Made by a program: the position numbers and the translations under genes. From Podocnemis expansa (lineage: Eukaryota > Chordata > Testudines > Podocnemididae): a stretch of 64,000 nt of DNA. Positions 1-10,671 of the stretch are shown here, piece after piece (within the stretch, counting starts at the first letter, position 1; each line of letters opens with the position of its first letter). The stretch lies in NCBI GenBank assembly GCA_007922195.1, contig ML682024.1:6804108-6868107 (forward strand), read 5' to 3'. A model generated the notes under the pieces. That model did no database searches, was not told the DNA's origin, and was given only the letters and a program-made list of their open reading frames with translations.

Positions 1-152
1 GCCTTCCCACCGGTTCCGCAGATACAGAGTGTCCTCTTGAAGATCGCCAGGGATGGAGCGAACATAATACTAATAGCTCCGGACTGGCCCAGACAGCACT
101 GGTTCCCACTCCTGCAGGACACGTCCATAGAAACCCCACTCCGCCTCCCACA

Positions 153-1320
153 GTGGGCAGACCCTCTGACTCAGGACTCAAGGCGCCTCAGGCACCCAGA
201 CCCAGGCCGCCTACATCTGCCGGTCTGGATGCTCTCTGGCTCAGTGAGCAGGAGAGACTCTGCTCAGACAGGGTTAAGAAGGTCCTGGTTGGTAGCAGAA
301 GACCACCCACCAGGTCCATGTACACAGCCAAGTGGAAGCGATTCTCCATTTGGGCCAGAGACAAGGGTGTAGACCCCAGATCAACTCCAATACACTTGAT
401 CCTCAACTATCTGCTAGACCTCAAAGAAAAAGGCCTCTCTCCTTCTTCACTGAGAGTCCATTTAGTGGATATCTCAGCCCTCCACAACATGGTGGATGGG
501 CAATCAGTCTTCTCCCATCCCACTTCCATGAGATTTCTGAAAGGGGTGGAAAGACTTTTCCCCAAACCCCATAAACCCACCCCGCTGTGGGATCTGAATG
601 TCATCCTCTGGGCAATGACAGAGCCACCCTATGAACCTTTGGACTCAGCCATCCTGCTGGTCCTATCCTGGAAGGTGGCGTTAGTAGCAACCACCTCTGC
701 TAGAAGAGTTTCAGAGTTGAAAGCCCTCTCCTCGGAACCCCCATACACAAGGTTCTACCCGGATAAAGTGGTTTTGCGTCACCACCCATCCTTCCTCCCT
801 AAGGTGGCCACCTCCTTCCACCTTAACCAGAAAATTTGCTTGCCAGTTTTTTACCCAGATCCCCAGGTTACGCAGAACCAGAGGAAGTGGCATACACTGG
901 ACATGAAGAAAGCACTCCTAACTTATATCGAGCACACCTGGCCATTCCGCAAGACACCCCCCCCAACCATTTGTGGCAGTTGCCGAATGTAAGAGAGGTT
1001 TTCCAGTATCCTCACAGTGTATTTCGAATTGGACTGTGAACTGCATTAAAGACTGCTACGGAAGGTCGAACACGCTCCTTCCGGGAACGGTTAGAGCCCA
1101 CTCTATGAGGGTCCAAGGCTCTTTTACGGCCTTCCTTGCTAAGGTCCTGATGCAAGAGATCTGCAGGGCCACTACGTGGTCATCGATACATACCTTCACG
1201 ACACACTATGCTATCGCCCAACAGGCTAGAGATGATGCCGCTCTGGGCAGAGCTGTACTCAATGTGGGTAGACTGTATCTCCTCCCACCATCCAAGGGTA
1301 CAGATAGCAGTCACCCATAA
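153..1320 (+). pseudogene. DIRS tyrosine recombinase, frameshifted
   Basis: Residues 1-279 of the first frame (153-992) form the SAM-like N-terminal part and the start of the catalytic domain. The motif TSARRVSEL near residue 180 holds the first catalytic arginine. The frame stops at 990-992 after a run of eight C residues near 957-964. The rest of the domain continues in another frame (about 973-1320): HSMR matches the H-x-x-R box and FTTHYA holds the probable nucleophilic tyrosine. One indel in the C run would explain the break. The protein would normally resolve and integrate the circular DIRS DNA. It is inactive as it stands unless the C run is a sequencing error. Confidence 0.8.
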
Positions 1321-1412
1321 CTGAATGATGTGAGCAGCGCTTGAAAGAGAACGGTGGGTTACTGGCCAGTAACATCCTTCTTCAATATGGGCTGCTCACA
1401 TACATTCAGGCC
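1305..1412 (+). repeat. DIRS internal complementary region
   Basis: Two oppositely oriented terminus-like segments meet here: one reads ...aactgaatgatgtgagcagc..., the other ...gggctgctcacatacattcag.... This is the arrangement of a DIRS internal complementary region, used to circularise the cDNA. The same structure is present at 27800-27900 in element D3. Confidence 0.65.
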
Positions 1413-1439
1413 CCCCCCCCATCCCCGCTGAGGGAGTTG

Positions 1440-1645
1440 GTGAAGGTATATGGGACTGGGAGGGTCAGGGTCACGGTGACCTATATGGCCACAGTTGCGG
1501 TGTAGAGGAGGTGTTGGCTGTGTGCCCTGACCTGACAGGCTATGGCTGAAGACTTTCTGAGCTACTGTGCGCTGCGGCATGTAGACACCTATAACTGAAT
1601 GCATGTGAGCAGCCCATCTCGAAGAAGGACAGTTACTGGTAAGTA
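1440..1645 (+). repeat. DIRS 3' inverted terminal repeat (D1)
   Basis: Ends with a block (tgaatgcatgtgagcagccc, then tcgaagaagg) that is the inverse complement of the starts of the DIRS elements at 6556 (minus), 21241 and 48233 (plus). It marks the 3' boundary of D1. Confidence 0.7.
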
Positions 1646-2445
1646 TCCCACCGTTCACTGTACCGGTCACGGGGAAAGAACAAGAAAAAAGGGGAAAAGA
1701 GGGAGTCACTCCCTTTTATGGACCTCAATGGGGGCCCTGCCAAATCTTCAGGGGTTTTTGGGGTCCATAGGGACAAGGTAAGCAAGGGTGGCTGCATCCT
1801 CATGAGGGAAAATGAAGGCTGATGGCAGGGGTGTTGCTGGCACCAGGCTTACGGGGCTCAAGCCCCGAATGTTGGCTCCAGAGCCCCGGGTCTGCCACCA
1901 GCAGTGGCTGAAGCAGTGGCGTGCTTAAAGTGTGTGAGCCCTGAATGTCTGTGCCCGAGCCTCAGATCTTTTTCCGGGCCAGGGGTGCTCCTGGTTGACA
2001 GAACTGTCCCACAGTTCTTCCCTCCAAAGCTGCGGTTAGAGGGAAGCAGCAATCCTTCTCTTGGTCCCTTCATATGTGAGAGGTGAGGCTGCTTCTTTAC
2101 CCATGCCAGGATAAGGAGGGGAGGTCTGATTGGCATACGCTCACTCGGGATTAATGCATATGGTGGTATGTCCAGCCAAACTCCAGTTCTTGAGGTGGTT
2201 TGGAGATGAAAGGGGGCTGCTGTTGTCCTGTTTCTCTTCCCTTGGGCACCCCAAATGGACTGTTGCATGGGAGGGTCCCCAGGCATGCAGTCTGAGGATT
2301 AAGGAGGGGTAACAGTGGGCCTCCTCCTTCATCCCATCCCCTCCAGGCTTTCCCGCTAGGGTCCTAGAACCCCATGTATATATAAGTGTCTATGTGCATG
2401 TGAGAGTAAATTGTTGTTCTCTCACCCATTATTAGTCCTGTGACG
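1646..2445. other. No assignable feature
   Basis: About 800 bases between DIRS element D1 (plus) and DIRS element D2 (minus). The reading frames here show no recognisable domain. It may be degraded transposon sequence. Confidence 0.5.
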
Positions 2446-3357
2446 TTAGTCCCCTTGGGACTGTCTGACAAGGGTTAGCAGATTGTCATTGCCATAGGAG
2501 AAGAGAGGGATCCTAAGACTGATTGTGAGAGGGCGGTTTGAATGAAACCAATTGCTGGGTACCAGTCCTGGGTCCCCATGGGCTGGTGCAATGGGGCTTG
2601 CAGGGAGAGAGGAAGGATGGATCTCAGAGGCGTGGATAGAGGGACATGGTGTCCAATTCGAGGAGGGCTCATTTGGGGGCAGGAGGGTGCTCCACATCCT
2701 AGCAGGGGGCCCCAGAAGGTGGAGGCGTACTAGAACCTCATGTGGACCACTCTCCGACACCGCCACATGGGGAGGATCCTTGACAGGCTCACTGCTGCTG
2801 TTGTTTGAGGGGCTGCTGAGGGTTGGAAAGTTGTCTGGGCACCTGCAGTATATGCATGCCCAAAGACCTCAGGGCCATTCTAGGGTCCCTCATGATGTGC
2901 AGCAGACAGTCAGTGGCTCCGGCAAAGAGAGACCGCCCCTCAAAGAGCAGGTCCTGTATGGCTGCTGTAAGTCCTGGGGCAAGCCCGATTCTTGGAGCCA
3001 CTCTGCACGCTGCATGAGCAAGGCTGAGCCAATACCACAGCTAGCTGTGTCCGAGGCACCCCAGGCCACCATGAGGGCATCACAGGAGGCCAGCATGCCC
3101 TCCTCTACGACCGAGTCATGGTCTTCCAGATGTTCCTGGGGAAGGAGGTCTCAGAAGCGCCTCATGGATTCCCATAGTTCAAGGGTATATTGGCCAACCA
3201 ATGCTTGGTGATTACCACTAAGGAGCTGGAAGGCAGAAGTTGAGTAAACCTTCCTCCCCAGAAGGTTGAGCCCTAGAACTTGGAGATGGATCTGGATGGT
3301 CCTGCCCCTCCCATCTGTAGGTGGCCTCTACCACCTGGGAGCTTGGTACCAGCTGGC

Positions 3358-3834
3358 AGGGGCATCACTGGCCGGGGGAGGGACCCGGGGCATGGGCCCA
3401 GGCCCCACCCCCCGCCCCCAGCCTGAAGGCCCTGCCCCTTGGCCGGGACAGGGCCTGGCGCTGCCACGCTGCCATGAGCAGCTAGGCCCCGCATCCCTGA
3501 CCGGGGCTGGGCCCTGGACTGCCCGCCGCGCCTCTGGGTGGCCAGGCCCCAGATCCCCAGCCGGGGACAGGGACGGAAGAGGCTGCAGGAGACTGGGCCC
3601 CGCATCCCCAGCCAGGGACGGGGGCTGCCGTGGCTGCCAGTGGCCTGGCCCTGGATCCCCGGCTGGGGATGGGGCCACCGCGGCTGCCGGTGGCTGGGCC
3701 CTGGATCCCTGGATGGGCACAGCCACTGGCGCTTGGGCCCCGGATCTCCAGCCCAATTGGGCCGGAGATCCTGGGCACTGGTGCTGGGGTTCAGGGCATG
3801 TGCCCCGGAGTGCCCAGCGCCAGCAATGCCCCTG
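3358..3834. mobile_element. GC-rich MITE with TIRs and ~9-bp TSD (MULE-like)
   Basis: The left end reads aggggcatcactggc. The right end is its inverse with two changes (gccagcaatgcccct). Flanking 9-mers CCAGCTGGC (3349-3357) and CCAGGTGGT (3835-3843) match at 7 of 9 positions. The interior holds degenerate GC-rich subrepeats built around ggatcccc-agccggggac. It interrupts the minus-strand DIRS gag. The TIR matches that of the element at 31608-31981. Confidence 0.6.
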
Positions 3835-4321
3835 CCAGGTGGTCCACCAGGAATTGGAAGCTCTCTGGGGGAACATGATATTTATCACTGACCACCTCGG
3901 AGACTAGTGGGATGAAGGCGGGGGTCTGCCAGGGCACCGTAACGAGGTCATGCATACTATAGTGCAGAGCCACTGGAATTGCAGCTGGAGAGGCCTCAAA
4001 CCCCAGGTCAAATAGAGGGTCCAAGTCCCCCCTGAAGGGCTCCAACCTCCAAGCCCAAGTGCACCGTGATCTGGTGGAGGAAGTCATAGTGGGTGCTGGG
4101 GTCGTCCCTTTACGACCATGGCTGGAGATTCACGGCTTCGTTTGGGGGCGAGGACAATTGTGACCTCGGGATGCTGCCCCTAGGCTCAACAGGGCTGCAG
4201 GAGAGCTCCTCCTCAGACGCTACAGGCGAAGGGGACCAGTTGCGAGGGTGGTACTGGGGAGACCCTGGTGCCGGAGGCCCCTCACATGCAGGCCGGTCCT
4301 GCTGATGGCTGGGATAGGTGG

Positions 4322-4804
4322 AAAAACAACAAGGAGTTGTGTGGCACTTTAAGACTAACAGATTTATTGTTTGCATGAGCTTTCGTGGGAGAAGATCCCA
4401 CTTCCTCAGATGCTTCGAAGACGGGTGAACTTACAGAAAGGAATGAAACTAAATGCAAGGGGGTGTAAAACATAGGATCAGGTCATAAAGTAACAGCAAA
4501 TCAGAGCAGTTTACAGGCTCAAACCATGGGAAGCCTGAAGTCAAATTACCCTTTGTAATGGGAAAAGAATCCATAGTCTCGATTCAGTCCTGCTTTCACA
4601 GAATTTAGCTTGCATATTAATCTGAGTTTAGCTGTCTCTCTTTGAAGTCTTGATGTCCCAGGTACAGCTCTAATGACAGTTGTTAACAAATCTATCATCG
4701 AGTGATTAGGAAGATGGATGGGATAGGTGGGCAAGTGAGGTGCTGGTTCCCAGGGACTTGGGGAACGGGCTGTCTCTGGGTGGTGGGTCGGTGATGTCGG
4801 GGCC
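4322..4804 (-). mobile_element. Penelope-like element, 3' fragment
   Basis: On the minus strand, about 4710-4546 encodes a segment reading SRLQRETAKLRLICKLNSV and GLNRDYGFF. This is the C-terminal signature of the GIY-YIG region in a Penelope-like family very common in turtles. Downstream comes the family tail (gctttcgtggg; ggcactttaaagactaacag) at about 4340-4395. The 5' boundary is uncertain. Confidence 0.6.
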
Positions 4805-5427
4805 TGTGATGAAGTAAGAAAACTCTCTTGGGCTACTTTAGGATAGCAGGTGTGATACCCAATTTCTCTTCTTTTCTGCTCCTGTGCTTTGGTGACGGGA
4901 CACAGGTGTGTGATAACTGTAAGAACCACTAGGGGGCAGAGGTGATTTAGACAGACCTTACCTGGATCTCCTGTAGATGACACAGGTGGTGGCCAGTTTA
5001 GATCAGGGGCAGATTGGCTGGCCCGGGGTAGAACAAAGGTCTGAGAGAGGAGGAGGGGAGTAGGGAAACGGGGGTCTGAGAGACAGGATCTCCAGAGCCA
5101 GGACACTGCTTGTCCTGGGATTTATTACTGTACCTCCTGGTTGATCTGATAACCAACTGTCCTAGCTGCTGTGTGAACTGGATTGCTAACAAACCCTGTG
5201 ACTACGTCACTTCTGATTGGGATGTCCTGGACCTTCCTGGAGGAAGGATCCACGCCCAGGGGAGACCAGACAAAGCAAGCTCGGACCCTCTGAGCCTGGA
5301 TTTGGGAGCTGGCTACACGATAGCATGGAGACCCAGGACTGGATGGGAGAAGACTCCACCACAGTAGAGTCCTGACTGGCTGTGAACAGAGGGGATCCAA
5401 GAGTGCTTTCTGGGGTATTCCATCACA
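4805..5427 (+). mobile_element. Solo LTR, TGTGATG...CATCACA family, copy 1
   Basis: Begins TGTGATGAAGT and ends CCATCACA, a 7-bp perfect terminal inversion. It aligns throughout with 43789-44425. Flanks GGGCC and GCACC are only a weak 5-bp duplication (3 of 5). Fragments of the same family are seen at about 6590-6700, 20110-20190 and 38870-38960. It sits inside the DIRS element. Confidence 0.7.
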
Positions 5428-6589
5428 GCACCATGAAGGTGGTTTTTGATCCCACCGGTGTCGGGGTGGATGGCACCAGTGAGGCAGTAAGGCACCGAGG
5501 TGGAGAAGGAGATTTCCTACGAGCACACTTAGGCCTGTGATCCGGCTCGATGCCAGGGAATGCAGAGGCCTCTGGGGAAGGGGATGAATGTGGGACCTCT
5601 TCAAGTTCTGATGCCGTGTAGTGCAGGTAAGCTTGTGGCACCAGGGTAGGTGGTGATCAGCGCTGCTCTGGAGCAGCCCACTTCCCCGAGAGAAAGTCAG
5701 GTTTCCCTCTCGGCTTCGGTGGACGAGGCACTGCAGGAGTGGGCAGCAGAAAGAGAGCCTGCGGCTTCGAAGGCCTCCAGTGTGGATGGCACCGGGATGG
5801 GCTCCAGGCCTTGTCCCCGAGAGGGGGCTGGCCAGGGAGAGCTGGAGTGGCACCAGAACTTCAGTGCCGAAGTCATTGCCAAGTGCGGTTTCCTGTGCTC
5901 CTCCAGAGAGTGGTTCTGAGAGGGCCCTGGTGCCAACTTTGCACGCGGTGCTGGCAGCTCTACAGAAGTCCCTGATGTACTGGGGGTAAGCTACAGTGCT
6001 TGCTCCATGGCCAACGCACAGCACCTCTGCTCTCCATCTTTTAAGGTCCTCGGTTTGAAGGACTGACAAATTAAGCATACACTTGCCTGGTGAGATTCAC
6101 TGAGGCATTTAAGGAACTTCTCATGGGGGTCATCCCTCGGGAAGGCCTTGCCACATCTCATGCAGGGTTTGAACCCTGGCATGGCGGGCGGTGGTTGGGA
6201 GCGGTGTTCTGGCTCCAGCTGTGAAGATCTGGTAGGAGCACCAGGTCACGGTGAGATGATGTCCACGAATAGATCTTTGAATGCGAACAGATGGCTCATA
6301 AACAGAGCATAATAGACAGGCACTTGCACTAGTGCAAGGAGTGGGCTGTTCTGTAACAGTCGCTGAGGGCGGAAAAAGGAACTGAGGAGGATCAGGGTTA
6401 GGGCTATATGTATAGCCGTGGGAGCAGCCAGAGAGGGCACTGGCCACCGACTCTGCTCTGACAGGCTAGGTCAAAAAGTTTCCGGACAATCATGTGCTGC
6501 GAAACATAGACACCTAGAACTGAATGATGTGAGCAGCACTCAAAGAAGAATCTCTGTGACCCTTCCAAGGAAGGGAGTTCCAGGTGGAG

Positions 6590-6700
6590 CAGGGATCAAA
6601 ACCTCTAAGCCTGGATTTGGGATCTGGCTGCACCATAGTGTGGAGACCTGGACTGGACGGGGGCAGACTCCACCACGGCAGAGGGCTGATCAGCAGTGAC
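6590..6700 (+). repeat. LTR fragment of the 4805-5427 family
   Basis: The segment around ggatttgggatctggctgca and gcagactccaccacggcaga matches about 5298-5375 of the LTR at 4805. It lies between the DIRS 5' end and the Ig exon of receptor unit C. Confidence 0.5.
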
Positions 6701-6941
6701 CAGAGCAGGAATGGTGCTAGCTTTGCTGGTGCCCCCTTGCAAGTGCAGCAGATGCCAGCGCATACAAATGACATATAGCACCACACAAAGGCACACTCCC
6801 CATTTTGGTGCCCCTCAAGTGTCGGCGCCCCCTGCACCACTTACCAGGCTAACTGCACTGCGCCAGCCCTGGACCAGAGGGGACACAGGAATGATTCCTG
6901 AGGAGCTCCATTACGTAGGGCTATAGCAGACAATTCCTCAC

Positions 6942-7226
6942 CTACTAACACCAACTCCACAGGGTCACTGGAAGGGGAGATGACAGGCGGCTCTGTCAGG
7001 CTCTCGTAGCGGCAGGTGTAGGTGCCCCCGTCTTCTCGCCGGATATTGGTGATGCGGAATTCGGCCCCTGTCCCATTCGACTCTTTATGCCACAGCACAG
7101 CCCCTGCCCGGTACAGCTTGAACCGCACACCCTTCTGCGACCCGTGGCAGCCAATGGAGACATCCGTCCCTGGCATGATCTGACCACTGGGGCTGAGGGA
7201 GATGGAAGGCTTGGGGTAGGAGGACT
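6942..7226 (-). CDS. C2-type Ig domain exon, receptor unit C
   Basis: A 285-bp exon (95 codons, phase 1 at both ends) encoding one intact Ig domain. It begins SSYPKPSISLSPSG, has the two disulfide cysteines in VSIGCHG and GGTYTCRY, and ends SSDPVELVLVG before a GTGAGG donor. The acceptor is ccctctgtag. SYPKPSISLSP and DPVELVVAG are signatures of LRC receptors (LILR/KIR/OSCAR/CHIR-like). It follows the signal exons at 8984 and 7483 in phase. The exact family member cannot be named. The next exons should lie below 6942, where a DIRS element begins at 6556, so the gene is either interrupted or continues outside the window. Confidence 0.85.
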
Positions 7227-7447
7227 CTACAGAGGGATGGAGATGGGCTGTGAGGCTCAGCACCTCCTAAAGGAGATGGCCCCATGCCCCAATCCCATCC
7301 CCCTGGGACCACTGTCCATCTTCCCTGTAACCTTGAAGCTACCCCTCCATCTTACTATGCTGCTGCCCCCTTTGTCTGAGGAGTGTCCCCATCCATCAAA
7401 TCTCCCAGTGCCCCCTTGGCCAACGCGGGTTTCTGCGGGTGACTCAC

Positions 7448-7483
7448 GAGCTGCAACCAATGGGAGATGGATCCAGATGATGC
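7448..7483 (-). CDS. Signal-peptide exon 2, receptor unit C
   Basis: A 36-bp exon with acceptor ctcattacag and donor GTGAGTC, encoding IIWIHLPLVAA in phase 1. A 36-bp second leader exon is the standard layout in LRC Ig receptors. Joined by phase to the first exon (8984-8951) and the Ig exon (7226-6942), it completes a hydrophobic leader followed by Q-SSYPKP. Confidence 0.8.
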
Positions 7484-7576
7484 CTGTAATGAGAAGTGAG
7501 ACATTCAATGGGGGCGGGGGAATCACATCCTGCCCACTCCATGGTTATGTCATCAGGGCCAGTCGTGCTGCCAGAC

Positions 7577-7966
7577 CAGTGGTTCCTAGCCTTTTTGAGT
7601 ATGAGGACCCTTTATAACATCAAAAAATTTTCTGGATCCCCAAATGATTACAGTTGTTATCAGGGACTGACTGCAGGCAGCAGTGCTACAGGAGGACAGA
7701 GTGGAGGACCTGGCCCCCACCTGCGCCCAAGGGGTGGGGACGTATCCAGGGGGCGGCAGCTGAAAGCAAGCAAATATAATTCATTTAGACTCTAAATTTT
7801 AGACCCCTTTACAACATGGATTGCTGGCCACCAGTGTCTGGGGCTGGACCAGGCCCAGGCCCCCTGCAGTTTGCTGGCAGCACCTGGAGTTGGATGTATT
7901 CACGGCCCCCTTGCAATAACTCTGCGGACTCCCTGGGGTCCCTGGGCCACAGGCTGGGAACCACTG
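7577..7966. mobile_element. hAT MITE in intron 1 of unit C
   Basis: The left TIR cagtggttcctagcct and the inverse of the right end differ at one base in 16. The flanking 8-bp duplication is TGCCAGAC (7569-7576) and TGCTAGAC (7967-7974), one mismatch. 390 bp, no coding capacity. Confidence 0.8.
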
Positions 7967-8950
7967 TGCTAGACAATGGGAGATTACAGTAACTCTAGGC
8001 TTGAGACAGCAGTCAGCCTGCACCAGATGTGTGGGGTTGGCTTGGCTGTTTACCCTGAATCCTAATGATGGCTTGCTAAATGCAGCTTTTGAGAGCTATT
8101 TCCTTGAGTAAATCAAGAGTTTTAACCTCCCTGAGGAGCTGCAGAATCTTGGAATCCACTCCCAGCAGATGAGCCAGGGCCCTTGCTGGGGAGTTTGTAT
8201 CCCAGTCACTGAGGAATCAGGGGTCCAGCTGTTGACTGAGGATTGCTGTGCCCAGCCCAGAAATCAGAGGGCATCGGCAGTGAGGCCTGGAGCAGGGGTG
8301 GGAGCCACAGTGGGAAGTGGTGCCTGACTCTGGTGAAGGGCTGTTGGGAGGCAGATTCCAATTCAGGGTGTGGAATGGGCTGGGGGTGTGGGGGGCAGCA
8401 GACCTGATGACCTGGATTTCCTTATGCAGTGGGGTGTCACTGCTCTTGTGCTGCCAACTTCTGCAAAGCACTGGGGGAGGAGATGATCCAGCAGGGCCTC
8501 CCATGTCTCCTATACTCAGGTGCCATCCCCTGGGGGACCCTCCCTGGGTGGCAGGCAGCTAATACAGCTGCTTCTGTGGACCTCAGTATTTTCTAGGGCA
8601 AACCCAGCCTCAGACATGGACCCAAACCCCAGACCCATCCTGGCTGACTGCATCCCTTCCTCTCCGACTGGTTAAGTGCTCCCGGGGGTGGGCTAAGGGA
8701 GAGGTTGGGGGGCAGGCAGAAGGCTGTGTGTGACTATGTGGAGGGACTTGGTGGGCATGGGGGGAGCTGTGGGGTGTGTAAGCAGGGGACTGTGTGCCGG
8801 AGGACAGAGCTGGCAGGGCAGGCTGTGTGTTGGGACCCACAATGGGAACCCACCAAGGACTTAGGGATGCTGAGCTAACTCTGTCCCACCCCCTTGGCAA
8901 GGAAAGAATGGCCGGAGGTGCATGGGTTCACAGCGCAGGGGTACACTCAC

Positions 8951-8984
8951 TGAAAGAGAAGAGGAGGGTGGGAGCGGAGCCCAT
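8951..8984 (-). CDS. Signal-peptide exon 1, receptor unit C
   Basis: ATG at 8984, 34 bp, encoding MGSAPTLLFSF and then a split serine codon, donor GTGAGTG. The leader is hydrophobic, and the 34-bp plus 36-bp leader-exon layout is typical of KIR/LILR-type genes. No lesion is seen. The promoter should lie just above 8984; I see no TATA box there. Confidence 0.75.
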
Positions 8985-10011
8985 GGCGCTCGGGAACCAA
9001 AGGAGCTGTTGGCGCCTGCGGAACGATGCACACTGCAACTGGCTCTGGAGAGGAAGTGTCTGGCTTGGTGTCATAACAGGAAAATCTTTTCCGGAGGCCT
9101 CTCACCACTACCAGTCCAGATTTCACAACAGTGACTGAGCACCAGCCCCCTGGCAGGGAACTGGCTGGTATAAGGGGATAGGAAAGGGTGCCTGGGCCTC
9201 TCCTCTCAAGAGGGTGCTGGTTCTGATCTGCCCCCCTAGGAGAGGCACTTTAAGCAGCAGTTAAGGGAAACTGAGGCAAGGGGGACCCAGCTGCTGACTG
9301 AGCACCTGGGGGAAGGTGACCATGGATCAGCTGTGTCTCTCCAGACTGATCTGTTAGGCCAGGCAATGGAGGATCCAGGAGTTTTGTTGGGGTGTCTTGC
9401 ACAGGGGCCAGGATGGTAGAGTCAAGATGGACCTCTGTTCTGTACACTACTGAATGGTAATAAAACCTCATTCAATGGAAAACAGCCTCCATTGCCCCCT
9501 GCTGGGGGGATTCAGAACTACCCCATTCTGTGTCCAAGCTACCCCACTGCACCCAGTGAGCAGTGATTCTCCTGTTGCCCCAGAGGCAGGGCCCAGGGCC
9601 CTCTGCAGGGAATTTCCAGGGAGTCAGGGATTGGCTCTGCAACTCTCCCTCATCCCATGTTGTCCAGCCCAGGGTCCCAAGGTGGGATACATGGGGTTCA
9701 TAGGATTATGGACCCCTCATAGTCTTGCCTACAGGCACCACTAGGGGATCATTTCATGCTGGATCCCCCAGCATGGCAGGAATGGAGAACCCCATGTAGG
9801 GGATGAAAATGGCCAGTCCCAGTTGATCAGAGGCCTCAGATTCTTCTGCAGCTTCACCCAAAGTCAGCAGGGAAATGCCGGCATCTCCTCCCCCCATTCA
9901 TGCCCCCCCCTCCAAGAAGGGCTGCATTCCACCACCAGACAAGAGGTTCCCATATGACCAGCCCTGGCAACCCGCCTCAGACCGATCCCCTCTCTTCCAG
10001 GTATTACAGGA
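8985..10011. other. Spacer between units A and C
   Basis: About 1 kb with no recognisable exon or transposon. It would hold the 3' flank of unit A and the 5' flank of unit C. Confidence 0.5.
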
Positions 10012-10017
10012 TTTATT
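10012..10017 (-). terminator. Poly(A) signal of receptor unit A
   Basis: AATAAA on the minus strand (gttaataaatcctg), about 240 bp past the stop codon at 10259-10261. This fits the 3' end of the receptor transcript. Confidence 0.5.
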
Positions 10018-10258
10018 AACAGGATGCAAAACAATATAAACAGCCTCCTTGGTATGTCCTGTCTCCTTTCCAGCACTGGGCCCCACACACAGGACTAGGT
10101 GGGGCAGGGGGACACAAGCTCAATGAGAGAGGGTTGGAGCAGGGGAAGGGCAGTACTCCCCCACAAACTTCCCTATAAGCATTGTCCTCTGGGGCTAGCA
10201 TTGCAGGAGAGTGAGTCTGTTGTTCCTGGGGCCAGGCAACCCATGGCTATGGGGGCTC

Positions 10259-10408
10259 TCACTGCATGGCCCTCCGGCTCACACTGATGACAGCGTACAG
10301 GCTGGGCTGGGTGGGTTTGTGGGCTGGGGCCTTCCAGTTGGTGTGCAGTGCTTGGTGATCCAGGTCGGTGCAGGTGAATTCATCAGTGCTAGGGTCAGGC
10401 TCCTGGGG
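10259..10408 (-). CDS. Terminal cytoplasmic exon with ITIM, receptor unit A
   Basis: A 150-bp exon including a TGA stop, acceptor tttctcccttcccag, phase 0. It starts PQEPDPSTDEFTCTDL and ends with SLYAVISVSRRAMQ. SLYAVI fits the ITIM consensus (S/I/V/L-x-Y-x-x-I/V/L), which recruits SHP phosphatases in inhibitory LRC receptors. The tail has only this one clear motif; FTCTDL sits where another could have been but lacks tyrosine. The exon itself is intact, but the gene it belongs to is damaged upstream. Confidence 0.75.
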   Translation of the reverse strand, partial: PQEPDPSTDEFTCTDLDHQALHTNWKAPAHKPTQPSLYAVISVSRRAMQ

Positions 10409-10633
10409 CTGGGAAGGGAGAAAGTCACTGAGGTCATGTGTGTGTGCACCCCCAAACACACACTGGGCAAGGTCCAGCCCTCTCACAGGGCATGCAGGGA
10501 CCACTCCCCATACCAGAGGGTGACCCCACAAGCCCACTCCTCCCCTTAAACCATTCCCCACCCCAAACCACAGGTAATACAGGGGGAGAAGTTCTGAAGA
10601 GTCCAGGGCACACAGGTGGACAGGGATGGTTAC

Positions 10634-10671
10634 CAGGGTCTGTATCTCTTTTTCTTCATCAGTGGAGGAGT
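10634..10671 (-). CDS. 38-bp cytoplasmic exon, receptor unit A
   Basis: Acceptor ttgttctgcag, donor GTAACC. It enters in phase 1 and leaves in phase 0, encoding SSTDEEKEIQTL. It joins in frame from the transmembrane exon (13583) to the terminal exon (10408). Small 38-bp tail exons are usual in LRC receptors. Confidence 0.65.

Larger units (their letters stand above)
1..1645 (+). mobile_element. DIRS-type retrotransposon, 3' portion (D1)
   Basis: The window opens inside a plus-strand DIRS element. The first ~150 bases read as the end of an RT/RNase H frame (a ...LIAPDWPRQHWFPLL... string, familiar from vertebrate DIRS elements). A tyrosine recombinase frame follows, then an internal complementary region at about 1305-1412, then the 3' inverted terminal repeat ending near 1645 (gcagcccatctcgaagaagg). 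DIRS elements integrate by tyrosine recombinase through a circular intermediate and lack LTRs and DDE integrase. The 5' part lies outside the window. Confidence 0.85.
2446..6182 (-). pseudogene. DIRS gag-like protein (LAP2-alpha C-terminal-like), fragmented
   Basis: The start at 6182 (MPGFKPCMRCGKAFPRDD) carries paired cysteines, as in the gag of the DIRS element at 48585. The middle part at 4087-3835 contains a WQTPA...KYHVPPESFQFL block. The C-terminal part near 3096-2890 reads ASDTASCG...AEWLQESGLP. These blocks resemble the DIRS-derived domain in LAP2-alpha and the many LAP2-alpha-like predictions in turtle genomes. Three insertions and several stops break the frame. The product would be the structural protein of the retroelement, not a host lamina protein. 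Confidence 0.65.
2446..6556 (-). mobile_element. DIRS-type retrotransposon, 5'/gag part, broken by nested insertions (D2)
   Basis: The 5' terminus at about 6556 reads, on the minus strand, ttcttctttgagtgctgctc, matching the DIRS element at 48233. Gag-like coding pieces follow at about 6182-5428, 4320-3835 and 3357-2446. They are separated by an LTR (4805-5427), a Penelope fragment (about 4322-4804) and a MULE-like MITE (3358-3834). No RT or recombinase is seen for this copy. Its insertion may have separated the Ig exon at 6942-7226 from the rest of its gene. Confidence 0.7.

Noticed and set aside
3266..3907. Long GC-rich frames on both strands
   Set aside because: They lie in the MULE-like MITE and its GC subrepeats; both strands are open because of composition.
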